A stretch of DNA of 64,000 nucleotides from Magnolia sinica (Eukaryota; Streptophyta; Magnoliopsida; Magnoliales; Magnoliaceae), in the NCBI RefSeq assembly GCF_029962835.1, contig NC_080574.1, positions 25,208,001-25,272,000 on the forward strand, read 5' to 3'. Under the pieces are notes generated by a model. The model saw only the letters and a program-made list of their open reading frames with translations, had not been told where the DNA came from and made no database searches. Below, one piece after another: positions 35,888-46,945 of the stretch; the first letter of the stretch is position 1, and each line of letters starts with the position of its first letter. Both the position numbers and the translations under genes were made by a program.

Positions 35888-35998
35888 GGGTGCTTTTGGT
35901 TTCCCTAAATATCATGAAATTTCATAATATTTTGAACCAAATATGACTGATTAATGATGAAATTTCACGATACTTGTTGCAACCAAACACCCCCTTAT
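35888..35998. mobile_element. Short MITE (AGGGTGCTTTTGG / CCAAACACCCCC)
   Basis: A 110-bp element has inverted termini AGGGTGCTTTTGGTT and AACCAAACACCCCCT and an AT-rich palindromic interior (ATGAAATTTCAT). It sits in the last 240 bp of the inferred COX17 leader intron. The same type occurs at 41125-41212. Confidence 0.6.
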
Positions 35999-36136
35999 AG
36001 AAGTGGAAAAGAAACGGATGTAATGTTAATTTTAGTAAAGGGACCCACTCATGCACTCATGTATGTATGTACGTATAATTTTTGTTACTACATAACAGTT
36101 TGTAGAATACCCATTTTCTTTCAGGAGCTTGCAGCA

Positions 36137-36391
36137 ATGGGTGTCGCTGAGGTTGTGGGGTCCATGCAGAATCCGTCTCTTTCCTTGCCTTTGTCAGGAT
36201 CACATAACATTAATCAAGGATTGACCACAGGAGTATCCGAACCCAACTCAAAGCCCAAGAAGATCTGCTGCGCTTGTCCTAACACTAAGAGACTGCGAGA
36301 TGAATGCATTGTGGAGCACGGCGAGGCTGCTTGCGCAAAATGGATTGAAGCTCATCTTCAGTGCCTTCGTTCGGAGGGATTCAAGGTTTGA
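36137..36391 (+). CDS. COX17: COX17 copper chaperone for cytochrome c oxidase
   Basis: An 84-residue protein that carries Cu(I) in the mitochondrial intermembrane space to SCO1/COX11 for cytochrome c oxidase assembly. The diagnostic core is KKICCACPNTKRLRDEC followed by IVEHGEAACAKWIEAHLQC and LRSEGFKV. Cys44-Cys45 is the copper-binding pair. Cys47-x9-Cys57 and Cys66-x9-Cys76 form the twin CX9C helical hairpin imported through the MIA40 pathway. The first 40 residues are Ser/Asn-rich and poorly conserved, as in other plant COX17 proteins. The start is the first ATG after the acceptor TTTTCTTTCAG (exon from 36125). The reading frame stays open upstream into the intron, but that part has no family similarity. 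The whole CDS lies in one exon. A polyadenylation signal is at 36648. The gene is convergent with the PPR gene at 38518. Confidence 0.95.
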   Translation: MGVAEVVGSMQNPSLSLPLSGSHNINQGLTTGVSEPNSKPKKICCACPNTKRLRDECIVEHGEAACAKWIEAHLQCLRSEGFKV

Positions 36392-36647
36392 AGCTGAAGA
36401 TATGTTGTTCTTCAGGATCAAGAATAGTAGGGACAGTTTTGTGATTTTGGTGATTTCATGGAAGCGTCGAGTAGTTGAAAAAATAATAATCCACTTTACA
36501 TTCTTCTTCAACATGTCAGTAGAAAATCGCTTTGCTTAAAAGAGTGAATGAAGAGGGTCTCCTTTCTTGAGTGTTATTTCAATTTTTCCTTTTCTCATTT
36601 TTGTTTTGTGATTCTTTTATTGAAATGCCTACAACAAATTCGATAAG

Positions 36648-36653
36648 AATAAA
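36648..36653 (+). other. COX17: Putative polyadenylation signal of COX17
   Basis: AATAAA lies 257 bp after the COX17 stop, in T-rich 3'UTR-like sequence. Confidence 0.45.
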
Positions 36654-36829
36654 ATGCTAGGCTTGAGTTTGTAAAATGTCAAATAACTTTTGATTATCCA
36701 ATATCTAATTTTTCATTTGTGATTCATCACAGAATTACAACTTTTCTTTGTGTAAGTGAACAATCCATTTTCATATGTTTGCTTCCATTTTCATAAAATC
36801 CTGTATTTGAATCGTATTAAAGAGGAATT

Positions 36830-37845
36830 GGAACTTGCTATGCAAAGCATTGGTGGCGATTTGGGCAGATTATTCAGCCTCGTGGAGAAAGTGCAATAAA
36901 TATACAAGTCTTCAAATATAGGGCGGGAACCTGTCATAGCAAAGTATTGTGCGAGCTAAGATATATGGAGAGGCATCAGTAGCATGGGGATGCAACATAG
37001 CCATGGAGATGATTTCTAGCATCAGGTGCAAGATTTAGAGTAAATAAAGGAGATATAGTTCGTTTTTGGGAAGACAAATGGATCAAAGGTAAGGCACTGG
37101 CCACTAAATTTCCTAGATTATTCAGAGTTGTATGAAATAGGAATGCTGCAGTTAAGGAGACCTACGAGACCTTAGGAATCAAGTTGGTTTGGAACATCAC
37201 CTTTAGAACTCACTTAAATGAGGCTGACATAGCGGATTACATGGATTTGATGCTTATTTTAAAGTCTCTTCGCAGCGAAGGGCTATTTTATAGTCTCTTC
37301 ACAGCAAAGGTCAAGATCTTCACGCTCTACCACCCACAAAATGGGGCCTCCCTGGCAGTTTCATTATGTGCAAGTGTGGAGGGATGCATTCATCATCTGT
37401 TTATACATTGTTTGTTGGCCTACTCCCTGCAGCATGCTTTTTCGATCTGTTTGGTGTGGCTGATTCAAACACAGAATTTGGGGCTCTCTTGGAAGAGTGG
37501 GGTGGCGGCCATTGAAAAAAAGGTGGTTATGGTAGTTGCTTCCATCTGCATTATGCTGGGAAATATGGAAAGAAAAAAGATGAAGGATGTTCGAAGACAA
37601 AGTACTCTCCAGTGCAAAAGGCTGTTTGAGAACATAAATACCAGCATCATCACATGGACCCTTAATACTGCTGTGTTTAGGTATTATTGTCGGGATTGGA
37701 TGGCCGTTGGGATGAGCAATCAGGCCACGGTTAAGCCCATTGTCTGGGAGCTTTGAGGCTGCTTTGGTTCTTCATGAAGCAGTTCGGTTTATTCATGGAG
37801 TTCAGTGTCTTTGGATAATAAAAAGAAAGAAAAAAGAAAAGATTG
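36830..37845 (+). mobile_element. 3' remnant of an L1-type LINE
   Basis: The translated pieces show the plant L1 region downstream of reverse transcriptase: GDIVRFWEDKWIKG followed by ATKFPRLF at about 37050-37125, and a zf-RVT-like GCIHHLFIHCLLA near 37382-37420. Several frame changes and stops interrupt it, so it is inactive. An A-rich tail with AAGAAAGAAAAAAGAAAAG at 37823-37841 probably marks the 3' end. The 5' part, including endonuclease and reverse transcriptase, is absent. It lies between COX17 and the PPR genes. Confidence 0.7.
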
Positions 37846-37849
37846 ATCG

Positions 37850-38517
37850 TAAGCTTCGACTGCATGGGAAAGAGTTCTATTGGTTGCTTACAAATCTACA
37901 ACCTACAGCAATTTTGTTTTGTTTCTGTAAAATTGTGTTTTCGATTGATTTGAGTGGGTTGGGGTTGAGTCTCTGCATCTTAAGTTAGCAGATTGTAGAA
38001 GAAAATCAAGATTCATGAAAGTACGAATCTGTAGATAATGATTCACCATCTCCATTCAGCCGCTGCTCTTCTGAAGTTTAATACACTTAATCCAAACATG
38101 CATAAAAAACCATGAGATACAGAAGGTTTACTGAGGCTGTGAATGAAATAAAAAAACATCATGGGAGGTCCTTGTACATAAAACAGAATAAGATTCAAAT
38201 TGTAAATTCCAAATTTGTTAACCCACATCTAAAATCTCACTGCCACCATGACCGTGACAGGGAAAACCAGATTTGAATGCAGGGAATTGTTATAAGTGGT
38301 TTATTAGGCTAGAAAATGGAATGGTATTACACAGTTGTGAGAATCTATACACGGTAATTGAAATTATCCTGTTACGGACTAAAACTCAGTCTTTAGAGAA
38401 TTCGCCTGCTTAACGACCAGTATCAGAGGATATGCAACCCTCCAACCTTCTCGAAAACATCATGGAGATTCCTCGCCAAATGCACACCAATGTGCATCTT
38501 TGGCTACTGCAATACAA
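37850..38517. other. Intergenic sequence, 3' side of the PPR gene
   Basis: AT-rich sequence shows no gene. It presumably includes the 3'UTR of the minus-strand PPR gene that ends at 38518. Confidence 0.5.
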
Positions 38518-40656
38518 TCAAACCATGGTTGATTTCATATGGATGAACTTTTGTGCTTCATTGATACGCCCGACACGAGTAAGGAGATCAATGATGCAAG
38601 AGTAATGCTTTTCAGAAGCCTTGATATTGTATCTCTGGCCCATGGAGTAAAATATCTTGAGAGCCTCATCATCAAATCCAGCTCTGCTACAAATGGATAA
38701 AACCACATCGAAAGTGAAATGGTTTGGATTGAAACCATCCATTTTCATCCGGTTAAAGTGATCAAGTGCATCCCTATAGAGATCATTATAACCATAAGCT
38801 TCTATGATCGCGGTCCAAGTCATTGATCCCTTGGATGGAACTGCATTGAACACAAACTTCGCCTTGTCAATCTCTCCACACCTCCCATACATGTTAATGA
38901 TAGCTGCAGAGACAAAGGGGACTGACCCTAGATCCTTCTTCAAGATCTGCCCATGTATCTCCTTCCCAAGCTTCAAAGATGACAATTCACCAGAGACGGC
39001 TAGCATTCTTGCCATGGCAACAGAATCCGGTCTATGCTTCGAGAGCTGCATTGATCTAAACACCCCCAATGCATCATATGGACACCCATTCTTCAAGTAG
39101 GAATCAATCATGGCAGTCCAAGAGATCACATTCCTCTTCTCCATGCCATCAAACAACTTGCGAGAGTACTCTAATCTTCCACATTTTGAGTACATAATCA
39201 TCAATGAAGTAACTATAGATACATTAGGTAGAAACCTATTTTTCACTGCATATCCATGTATCTCCTTTCCATGTTTCAGAGCCCTCAGTTCGCCACAAAC
39301 TGGGAGGACGGTAGCAATTGACACAACGTCGGGCTTAATCCCTTCTTGTTGCATCCATACAATCGATCTCAAAGCCTGCTCAAGCCTCCCATTTGAGGCG
39401 TACCCTGACATGAGTGCAGTCCAAGAAACTGCATTCCTCTCCATCGAACAGTAAAAGACCCGCCTCCCTGAACCCATGTCCCCACACTTGCAATACATAT
39501 CAATCAATGCAGATTGGATGAACAGCTGTTTTGCATAGCTCTTCGTCTTGATCACATACCCGTGAACCTCCCGGCCCAATATCCATGCCGACAGCTCTCC
39601 AATCACTGGGAGAATTATTGTTAGCAAAACAGAATTGGGTTTTATCCCATGTCTTGTCATCCATCTCAGATACTCCAATGCTTCTCTCCGCAGCCTATTA
39701 TGTGCAAAACCTGCAATCATTGCCCCCCAAACAACAATATCCCTTTCTTTTTCGAGCAATTCCTCAAATATCTGCCGTGCGAGCCTGATCTTGCCGCATT
39801 TGAAGTACATATCTATCAAACTAGTCTTGAGCAAGACAGATCCAATGAACCCATACTTGATCAAGAGGGCATGCGCTTTCATCCCTTGCCCGAGCGTGGG
39901 GGACCCAGCAAAACTCTTGATCAAGCAAGAGAATGTGTATTCATTCAAATCCACACCCAATTCCCGCATTCTCGAGTAGATTGAGAGAGTGTCACGACGC
40001 TGTGTCATCCCACCCTCAATCACATTGCCTCTGAGCAATGCATTCCATGGGTAGACACTTCGCTGTTGGATTTCATCGAATACCCGTTTTGCATCTTCGA
40101 AGGACCCACAAGCAGTGTACATTTGGACAAGCTTCGTGCAGAGGAACTCATTCTTCTCGAGGCCATTGATGCGGATGTGGACATGGATCTGCTTGCCCTG
40201 GATCAGCGATTTTGATCGGACACATGCAAAGAGGAGGGAAGAGAAAGTGGTGGGATTGACTGGGATGCCTTCCTTCTCCAAGTAGTCTAAGATGGTGAGA
40301 GCCTCTTTGAGGCGCCCTTGTCTTGCAAATTTCTGGATGTCTTTGTAAACGACATGTGGGTTTTTGCTGTGGAGGGGTAGGGATTGGGGGAATACATCTC
40401 TCTCTTTGAATCTTTGGGTTTTTGTGAGGTTTTTGGGTGGGTTTTGGTGGGTTTGGATTGAGGGACAAGATCGGGTTGTTTTGAAGAGGGTGGGGAGTGG
40501 AATTGAACGTTTCTGACGATGGAATTGAAAAGAGGGAGAATGTTTTGCGTTGTGGGTTTTCGAGGGAATGGGACTTGGGTTGGGAAGAAGGGGAGCCGTA
40601 GGTTCCATCAGCTGATGACGTGTTTGGAGAGACTTCAAAAACATCAGAGCTTGCAA
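38518..40656 (-). CDS. PLS-class pentatricopeptide repeat protein, At1g71460-like
   Basis: An intronless 712-residue protein, predicted to bind organellar RNA in a sequence-specific way. The first 100 residues are Ser/Thr/Pro/Lys-rich without repeats, consistent with a plastid transit peptide. PPR motifs then run from about residue 105 almost to the C-terminus, including KQIHVHIRINGLEKNEF, IDMYFKCGKI, SWTALMSGYASNGRLEQALR and MIMYSKCGRLEYSRKLFD. The protein stops shortly after the last motif, with no complete E/E+ or DYW domain, so it probably has no intrinsic C-to-U editing domain. From memory the order and wording of the repeats match Arabidopsis At1g71460 (plastid-predicted, of similar length) over most of the protein. 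Alternative in-frame ATGs at residues 5 and 17 are possible starts. The upstream neighbour on the same strand, 908 bp away, is the second PPR gene. Confidence 0.95.
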   Translation of the reverse strand: MQALMFLKSLQTRHQLMEPTAPLLPNPSPIPSKTHNAKHSPSFQFHRQKRSIPLPTLFKTTRSCPSIQTHQNPPKNLTKTQRFKERDVFPQSLPLHSKNPHVVYKDIQKFARQGRLKEALTILDYLEKEGIPVNPTTFSSLLFACVRSKSLIQGKQIHVHIRINGLEKNEFLCTKLVQMYTACGSFEDAKRVFDEIQQRSVYPWNALLRGNVIEGGMTQRRDTLSIYSRMRELGVDLNEYTFSCLIKSFAGSPTLGQGMKAHALLIKYGFIGSVLLKTSLIDMYFKCGKIRLARQIFEELLEKERDIVVWGAMIAGFAHNRLRREALEYLRWMTRHGIKPNSVLLTIILPVIGELSAWILGREVHGYVIKTKSYAKQLFIQSALIDMYCKCGDMGSGRRVFYCSMERNAVSWTALMSGYASNGRLEQALRSIVWMQQEGIKPDVVSIATVLPVCGELRALKHGKEIHGYAVKNRFLPNVSIVTSLMIMYSKCGRLEYSRKLFDGMEKRNVISWTAMIDSYLKNGCPYDALGVFRSMQLSKHRPDSVAMARMLAVSGELSSLKLGKEIHGQILKKDLGSVPFVSAAIINMYGRCGEIDKAKFVFNAVPSKGSMTWTAIIEAYGYNDLYRDALDHFNRMKMDGFNPNHFTFDVVLSICSRAGFDDEALKIFYSMGQRYNIKASEKHYSCIIDLLTRVGRINEAQKFIHMKSTMV

Positions 40657-41564
40657 CGGTTTTTATTTGAAGTAGATAAAGGGCTTTTTGGTAATTTGGT
40701 TCAGAAAGATAAGGGTGGTTTGGTCATTTTCACATCAGTCACGTGGGTCATGGCATTCGTGTAGAAGATCCAGCCGCTTATCTAGCAGGCTCCATCATGA
40801 ATTTGCCATGGCCTGAAAATTGGGCCGATCGAACACTCGTTTGATGGGTATTGTTTGTTAAATTGGACTGTCGACTATTTTTCGTTTTGACTATTCAGTT
40901 GATGGTCACAAATCGGACGGTCAGGATAACCCATTCAATGTAATTTTTCGATTGTACCCCCTTCACAAATGGGCCCCACAAGTTTAAAGGTCCGGATTGA
41001 GATACTCTGCCTGTGTATATGAACTCAAATATTGTATTTCCTTTGTTAATGTATTACAAAAACACCAAAAAAAAAAAAAGAAGAAGAAAAAGTTACACAC
41101 CCCCAAAAATTCAATCAATAAGGGGGCATTTGGTTGCACAAAAAATAATGAATTAATGTGATATTTCATGATTGGTCAGTATAGCATTTGGTGCAGCCAA
41201 ACGCACCCGCCGATCACTTCGGACAATTTCCTCTCCAAACAATAGTAGATTAAGACAGGGTTAGCAAAAAGTCCCTGCCTTCCAAGGAAACCACCACAGA
41301 CTCCTGCCTCTGAACATGAAATGATCAAAATTCCCTTACACCTTCACAAAAATGTAAAATCAGACCTCAGCTGCCCACCAGCTTGCATGACATACCAAGC
41401 TCCTCAGAGGGCTCTTTCTTAGACCCCCCAAATTCTACTTCTCAGGTCATCCGGGCCCACATTCGGAAGTTTGACGTCTAACCATCGGACACGATCACAC
41501 CATCCATTTCTGATGGTAATGTGGGCCATGCAATGATCAATGATCAATCTCTCAATCTATTATT
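40657..41564. other. Intergenic sequence between the two PPR genes
   Basis: It must hold the promoter of the gene ending at 38518 and the 3'UTR of the one ending at 41565. It contains an A-run with GAAGAAG at 41066-41090 and a small MITE at 41125-41212. No other gene was seen. Confidence 0.55.
41125..41212. mobile_element. Short MITE (GGGGGCATTTGGTTGCAC / GTGCAGCCAAACGCACCC)
   Basis: Inverted termini AGGGGGCATTTGGTTGCAC and GGTGCAGCCAAACGCACCC lie about 90 bp apart, with TGATATTTCATGATTGG inside. It is the same small family as 35888-35998. Confidence 0.55.
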
Positions 41565-43796
41565 CTATTCTTCCATCTCTATTTCCAACCCCAAGTCCTC
41601 ATTAGCCACATAACCAGCCTCTTTCATGTGTTTAGCCAATTCCTCCAACAGCACATAAACCTCTCTTGCTTGTGGCATTGATCTGTCCCCCACCAGGAAT
41701 GGACAGAACCCATCACCCACATCTATCCAAGCATAACCAGGAGTCTTCCTCAGGCCCAAGTCCCTCATCAGTGTCCTCACCTCAGCCAGCTTGTCCCAGC
41801 GCCTGACTGCTGCATACATGTTTGCAATCAAAACGTAGTACCCCGGATTCCTGGGCTTCATCTCCAGCAGCTTACCAGCTGCCCACTCTCCGATCTCCAT
41901 GTTCCCATGTATCTTACAGGCTCCGACGAGTGTGCCCCACATCGCGGGGCTAGGCCGAAATGGCATTCTTGTGATAATCTCTTCTGCTTTTCTTAGCAAA
42001 CCAGCCCTCCCAAAAAGATCAACCATGCAAGCAAAGTGCTCCATCTTGGGGATTATATTATACAAGCTAACCATCTTTTCGAAGAGCATTTGGCCTTGGG
42101 CTACAAGGCCTGAGTGGCTACAAGCCGAGAGGACAGCCACCATGGTTATGTGGTCTGGTTTGATCCCACATCTAATCATCTCATCAAAGAGCCTCAGTGC
42201 AGTTTCTCCCTCCCCTTGCATTCCATAGCCGGCCATCAATGAAGTGTAGGACACTTCATCCCTCTGGCTCATTGTGTTGAAGACTCTTCTAGCATCTGAA
42301 ACCCGTCCAGACTTCGAGTACATGTCAACAAGGCTATTCCAAATCAAGAGATATTCCTCAAATGTAGATTTCCGTCTAATTATGTAACAGTGCAGCTCCT
42401 TGCCGTGTTGGAGATTTGCGACTCGGGCACAAAGGGGTAGGATGCTCGCAACCGTCACATAGTTTGGTTCGACACCCAATGATAACATGTCTCTGAACAC
42501 AAATGATGCCTCTTCAGATCGATCCAAGTGGGTGTAGCCCGTGATCATGCAATTCCAAGTTATCAAATTCCGGGTTTCTGCCATTTGGAACAAAAGGTAT
42601 GCATGTTTCAGATCCTTGCACCTTGAATACATAGTAATCAATGCATTTCTAACACTCTCATTTAAATCACAGTGGCACCGAATTGCAGTCCCGTGAATCT
42701 CTTTCCCCAACCGAATAGACCCAGTTCGGGAGCATGCAGCCAAACCAATAACCACCGCAACGGAATCCAAACCCGTGCCCCTAACTCTCATTTGAGAGAT
42801 CAATTCAAGTGCCCCCGTATAATTGCCCATCTGCAAATTCCCTCCTGCGATTGTATTCCAAGTCACGCTATTCACCTCCGCACCCCCCATCCGCATCCGC
42901 TCAAACAACTCGAAAGCTTCCATCCACATACCCCTTGATGCATACCCAGATATCATCGCATTCCAAGAAACAACATCTCTTTCAGGCATTCTCTCAAACA
43001 GTTCCCTCGCCTCCCCAACCGCCCCGCACTTAGAATACATGGACACAAGCGCATTGTGCACAAACAAACTCCACTCAAGCCCACTTGCATACACGCTCCT
43101 ATGAACCTCCCTCCCAAAACCCAAATCAAATTCCTCCCCACAGGCCTTCAGAACAGATGGGTATGTATAGTTATCAGGTCTAAATCCCATTTCTCCCATC
43201 TGTTTGAAGGCGGAGAGAGCTTCCCGAAAAAACCCATTTCTAACGTAGGCAGAGATGAGCACATTCCATGGGACAGCATGGGTAGCATTGTAATTTTGGG
43301 CAATGGCATGGGCATCAATGAGAAGAGTGAAGGAAGAGTAGAAACTGACAAGCTTGGTGACCAAAAGGGGGTCTTGATCAAAGCCCAAGGAGATAGTGTG
43401 GGCATGGAGCTGCTTGCCTTGTGGGAGGGCTTTGAGTGTGGTACAGGATAAGAGAAGAGAGGAGATGGGATCTAGGATAAGAGAAGTAGATTGGACTTGT
43501 GCTTGGAGAAGAGAGAAGGCTTTGAAAGCATTGGATAGGTAGCCTTGGGTGGAGAATGTTTTGATGGATGAGAGGAGTGAATCTATGATGGGAGATTCAC
43601 CTCTCATTGGGGAGTCTTTGGGAGAGTCCTTCTTGGGTTGGGAGACTTTGATGGTGCTGTTTTCCCATTTGGTGGATGTTGGGAGGCTGTGTTGGGGTTT
43701 TACTTTTACAAGGGGAGGGTTTTTCCATGATGAGGGGATGTATTTTTGGAGTAGGAATAATAGTCTTCTTGATAGGAGGTATGAAGAGTGCATCAA
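41565..43796 (-). CDS. E-type PLS pentatricopeptide repeat protein, At1g71490-like
   Basis: An intronless 743-residue organellar RNA-binding protein. A basic, Ser/Arg/Leu-rich N-terminus (SSYLLSRRLLFLLQKY) suggests a mitochondrial or dual-targeting presequence. PPR motifs start near residue 73 and include CSRTGSIRLGKEIHGTAIR, LITMYSRCKDLKHAYLLF, SILPLCARVANLQHGKELH and YTSLMAGYGMQGEGETALR. The C-terminal part (about 600-743) is an E/E+-like region (GKLLEMKPRNPGYYVLIANM, AEVRTLMRDLGLRKTPGYAW, then DVGDGFCPFLVGDRS) without a DYW deaminase domain. Such proteins usually act in RNA editing or processing with DYW partners. The sequence follows Arabidopsis At1g71490 closely, as I recall it. Same strand as the At1g71460-like gene downstream. 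Confidence 0.95.
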   Translation of the reverse strand: MMHSSYLLSRRLLFLLQKYIPSSWKNPPLVKVKPQHSLPTSTKWENSTIKVSQPKKDSPKDSPMRGESPIIDSLLSSIKTFSTQGYLSNAFKAFSLLQAQVQSTSLILDPISSLLLSCTTLKALPQGKQLHAHTISLGFDQDPLLVTKLVSFYSSFTLLIDAHAIAQNYNATHAVPWNVLISAYVRNGFFREALSAFKQMGEMGFRPDNYTYPSVLKACGEEFDLGFGREVHRSVYASGLEWSLFVHNALVSMYSKCGAVGEARELFERMPERDVVSWNAMISGYASRGMWMEAFELFERMRMGGAEVNSVTWNTIAGGNLQMGNYTGALELISQMRVRGTGLDSVAVVIGLAACSRTGSIRLGKEIHGTAIRCHCDLNESVRNALITMYSRCKDLKHAYLLFQMAETRNLITWNCMITGYTHLDRSEEASFVFRDMLSLGVEPNYVTVASILPLCARVANLQHGKELHCYIIRRKSTFEEYLLIWNSLVDMYSKSGRVSDARRVFNTMSQRDEVSYTSLMAGYGMQGEGETALRLFDEMIRCGIKPDHITMVAVLSACSHSGLVAQGQMLFEKMVSLYNIIPKMEHFACMVDLFGRAGLLRKAEEIITRMPFRPSPAMWGTLVGACKIHGNMEIGEWAAGKLLEMKPRNPGYYVLIANMYAAVRRWDKLAEVRTLMRDLGLRKTPGYAWIDVGDGFCPFLVGDRSMPQAREVYVLLEELAKHMKEAGYVANEDLGLEIEMEE

Positions 43797-43799
43797 TCA

Positions 43800-45796
43800 G
43801 GTTTTGTGGGGAGTCGTTTTCCATGTGTGTCGTAAGTTGGAGTTTTGGTAGTGCTACATGAGTGGGATGTGGTCCATTCCACATACCTGTGAAACATCTG
43901 AGTCGTTCATCACGTGGGCCATATTGTCCAGGTTATGGGCATGGAAGTCGGCCTTCCCGATTAAATTGATGGCTAGAATAAGCTTGGTCAGGTTTTCTTT
44001 CATGATTCGATTTTTTTTCTTTCCCTTCATTTCACTCATCAGATGATTAGACCAGCGGAATTATCATGGTGGGACTGCCAGGTGGACGGCTTGGATTTTC
44101 GCATGTACTGCATTCGCACATTTTTTGGTTTATATGAGGTTGGATATATACACGTGTGCAGGATTAGCAGTCTTGTTGTTAAGTTGATAGCCCTGACTTG
44201 GTGAGATTTAATTGGGCTACTTGCTGCTATAAAGAATAATCATGTTTGAAAGTAATTCAAGTGTAATCCACCAACGTTGCACATTACACAGGACTAGCCC
44301 CAATAAACATTGCCATGTGAGAGCATCACGGTGGTGTGAGTAGGCCTGTACACGAGCCAAGCTATCTTGATCTAGCTCGGCTTGACTTGGCTCGAATGAC
44401 GATTCGAGGCGAGTTAAGCTTCAACTGACCCAACTTGTCCCGAAAAAAAGCCGAGTTCGATTATAGTGGATCTTGACTTGACTTGACTCGAATATATAAT
44501 ATATTATATTTTTTAAAAAAAACGTTAAATAGTTTGTATATATTATTAATTAAATATTTGATTTGGGAGTTGAGTCGGTGTGGGTTGTGTCAATTGGGTC
44601 GGGTGGCTAGGTTGAGTCCGGTGTCGATGGGCTGACCCCAAGCTTGGCCCAAGGTCATTCCTGGGCTTAAATTCTATGCCAGGTATCTACCCCAAGTAAG
44701 GCCTGAGCCAATGATGCCATAGTCTATCTTAATCCAATAATCAAATGGGCTGCCATTATACAAAAAGAATGGATAGTTTAAAGACACTTGTCAGCTGTTT
44801 CTATTCACAGGTTATTTTTAAGGCATTTTTACTAGAGTCGGTTCATGTTTCAACTATTCAACCCATTTATATGACAGGATTCGTTGTAGATTAGCCAATA
44901 AAAAATAACTTTAATTGGATTATTCAAGCCTTTTCTTTACAGGCCAACCAGACAGCCCTATAGGACCTGGGCTATAAGGCCTTTTCAGCCCAGTTAAGAC
45001 AATGGCCTAGCATAGGAGACTAGGGCTGGGCTAGGCCAACTTCAATCTGGTTTGGCCCTGGCCCAGCCCTTGCCACCCCTCCTTATATCTTATTGGTGGG
45101 AACAAACATCTTATGTGGACCAAATCTCTATGACCAGAACCACAAATTGTGTGGGGCCATTGTGGCACTTTTTTCATGGGAAGCCACGTGTCCAAGGCAT
45201 CCATTGCTGTTTTCAAATAGAAGGGTTTTGGCTTTTATTTTGACTCTTGGTGCGCATGTTAATGATTAGACGGTCATGATCAAATGATTGGTGCAACTTT
45301 GCATAGGGGCCGTCTATGTAAGTGCTCCAGATGAGGCGTTCCAGTCACCGATGGTTGCCCCCATTTACAGTAGAGATCGGGTAAAAAGACATTGAGATAT
45401 AGTCATTGAGCGTTGGGCGTCCACATCTATGGTGGAGATTGGGGAAATCACGTTGAGGTGTAGCTGCACAATATATCTCTACTGTTACTATATATAAGTT
45501 GGACATTTTACCCTTGCACTTAGTCTTTATACATTTGTTAAGAGAGGGTACATTTATATTTAAAAATATAGTTGCTTACTAGGGAATAATTGAGATTTTA
45601 CCACACAACCGATAGCATAAATTGCACCCATATCTTTTAATGCAGGTGCATGTATTATTATTATTTTATTTTATTTTGCGTTAATCAAGGATACCATGCC
45701 ACGAAAGCCTTGTGGAGCCCGCCCTTATTTGGTGTAATATATAATATGAACATCTATTATGTCAACGAATGTTAGGATGTCAACCTAAAAACTGAA

Positions 45797-45827
<31 letters not shown>

Positions 45828-46940
45828 TTTTGAGGACAGAGAGTGGAATCCACCAAGGGATATAGTGAAGATAGGTGGCTCACCGTAGTCCCTACCTTTC
45901 TCGTAGCCTCTTTCTGTTATTTCTTGTTCTCTTGCTCTCTATTCCCCCACTACATCCCCTAAAAATTAGTAGGTAAAGAACCTGCAGGTAAAGAAATCAA
46001 GTGAATAAGAAAAAGAGCTGTGGGCTACACACACACACATATATATATAGAGAATTTATTTTTAAAAATTAAGTTTTATAAGAGTTTTACTAGACTAGGA
46101 TTTTTATTAAAGTTAGAATTTTGTTGTTTTTGGTAATTACGAATTTTGGTACTTTTTTCTTTATTAATGGGGTAACATGGACACACATTACATAATTATC
46201 AATCAATTTATTATGAATTTCTACGCTTATTTCTATATTCTTATTTTTCTCGTGGATTTGAGGTATATCTGTGAGGAGTCCAGATAAGTTCCGTTGATTT
46301 GGAATAGTTATCCCATGAGGAAGACTGCTCCACCTCATCATGTTCATCCTTGCGTCAATAAAACAAATGCATTATAGTGGGGCACACAAAATTTTGCCAC
46401 CTATTATCTTAAGGCCTTGTTTTTCCAACGGGGCCTTAAAAAAATCATGACTCTTTACGTCCAAGATTTTAGGATGTAATAAATGCTAAATTCCAGTCAA
46501 ATTTCATGTAAATACAACAAATCAAACCAGCCCTAAAATGGCAACAATGCTTGTAAAATGGATTTTTTTAAAAAATTGCACCACTCAAGCCACAAAAGAG
46601 AACATCTGAACCATTAATTATTAAATACACAAAGACATCTAAATTACTTTAATACCTCTCTCAATGTCTAAAGTCCCTTCCAACGTCTTGTCAAAACCAA
46701 AATTCACAACTCTCCAAAGACTTTTTACAAGAGCAAAACTGTTATAGGCTACTGCCATTTTATATTGCATCATAACTAAGATGTAGAAAAGTTTGTACAT
46801 GCTACATCCATGTTCATGTACTCAAGTCTTCAAAATCACCATCCTAACTTGTCGGAAAATCCACGTCAGCTCCTGGAATAAACCAGTCATATGATGGCAT
46901 GACCCAAAGATCTAAAGCTGGGATGTGTCAACCTCGAGTG
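43800..46940. other. Intergenic sequence with scattered hAT-like fragments
   Basis: 43800-44330 is unassigned and includes the PPR promoter. 44345-45080 has two stretches of low-complexity 'CTCGGCTTGACTTGGCTCG' and 'GGGCTGGGCTAGGCC' type, known from non-autonomous hAT elements, starting at CCTGTACACGAGCC (44346). An (AAT)n microsatellite lies at 45796-45826 and a (CA/TA)n tract at 46028-46049. No gene was seen. The 46090-46900 stretch next to the DUF506 stop is AT-rich. Confidence 0.45.
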
Positions 46941-46945
46941 AGAAT

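Noticed and set aside
35954-36136. Upstream extension of the COX17 open frame to an ATG at 35954
   Set aside because: The extension spans a strong splice acceptor (TTTTCTTTCAG), overlaps a small MITE and has no COX17 similarity. The CDS is started at 36137.
37184-37756. 190-residue open frame as a host gene
   Set aside because: It contains zf-RVT-like and other LINE signatures (GCIHHLFIHC) and lies in a broken L1 remnant.
38804-39984. Several plus-strand open frames of about 100 residues opposite the PPR gene
   Set aside because: They are antisense shadows of the strongly conserved PPR frame and resemble no family.
42672-43861. Plus-strand open frames opposite the second PPR gene
   Set aside because: They are antisense shadows, with composition dictated by the PPR codons.
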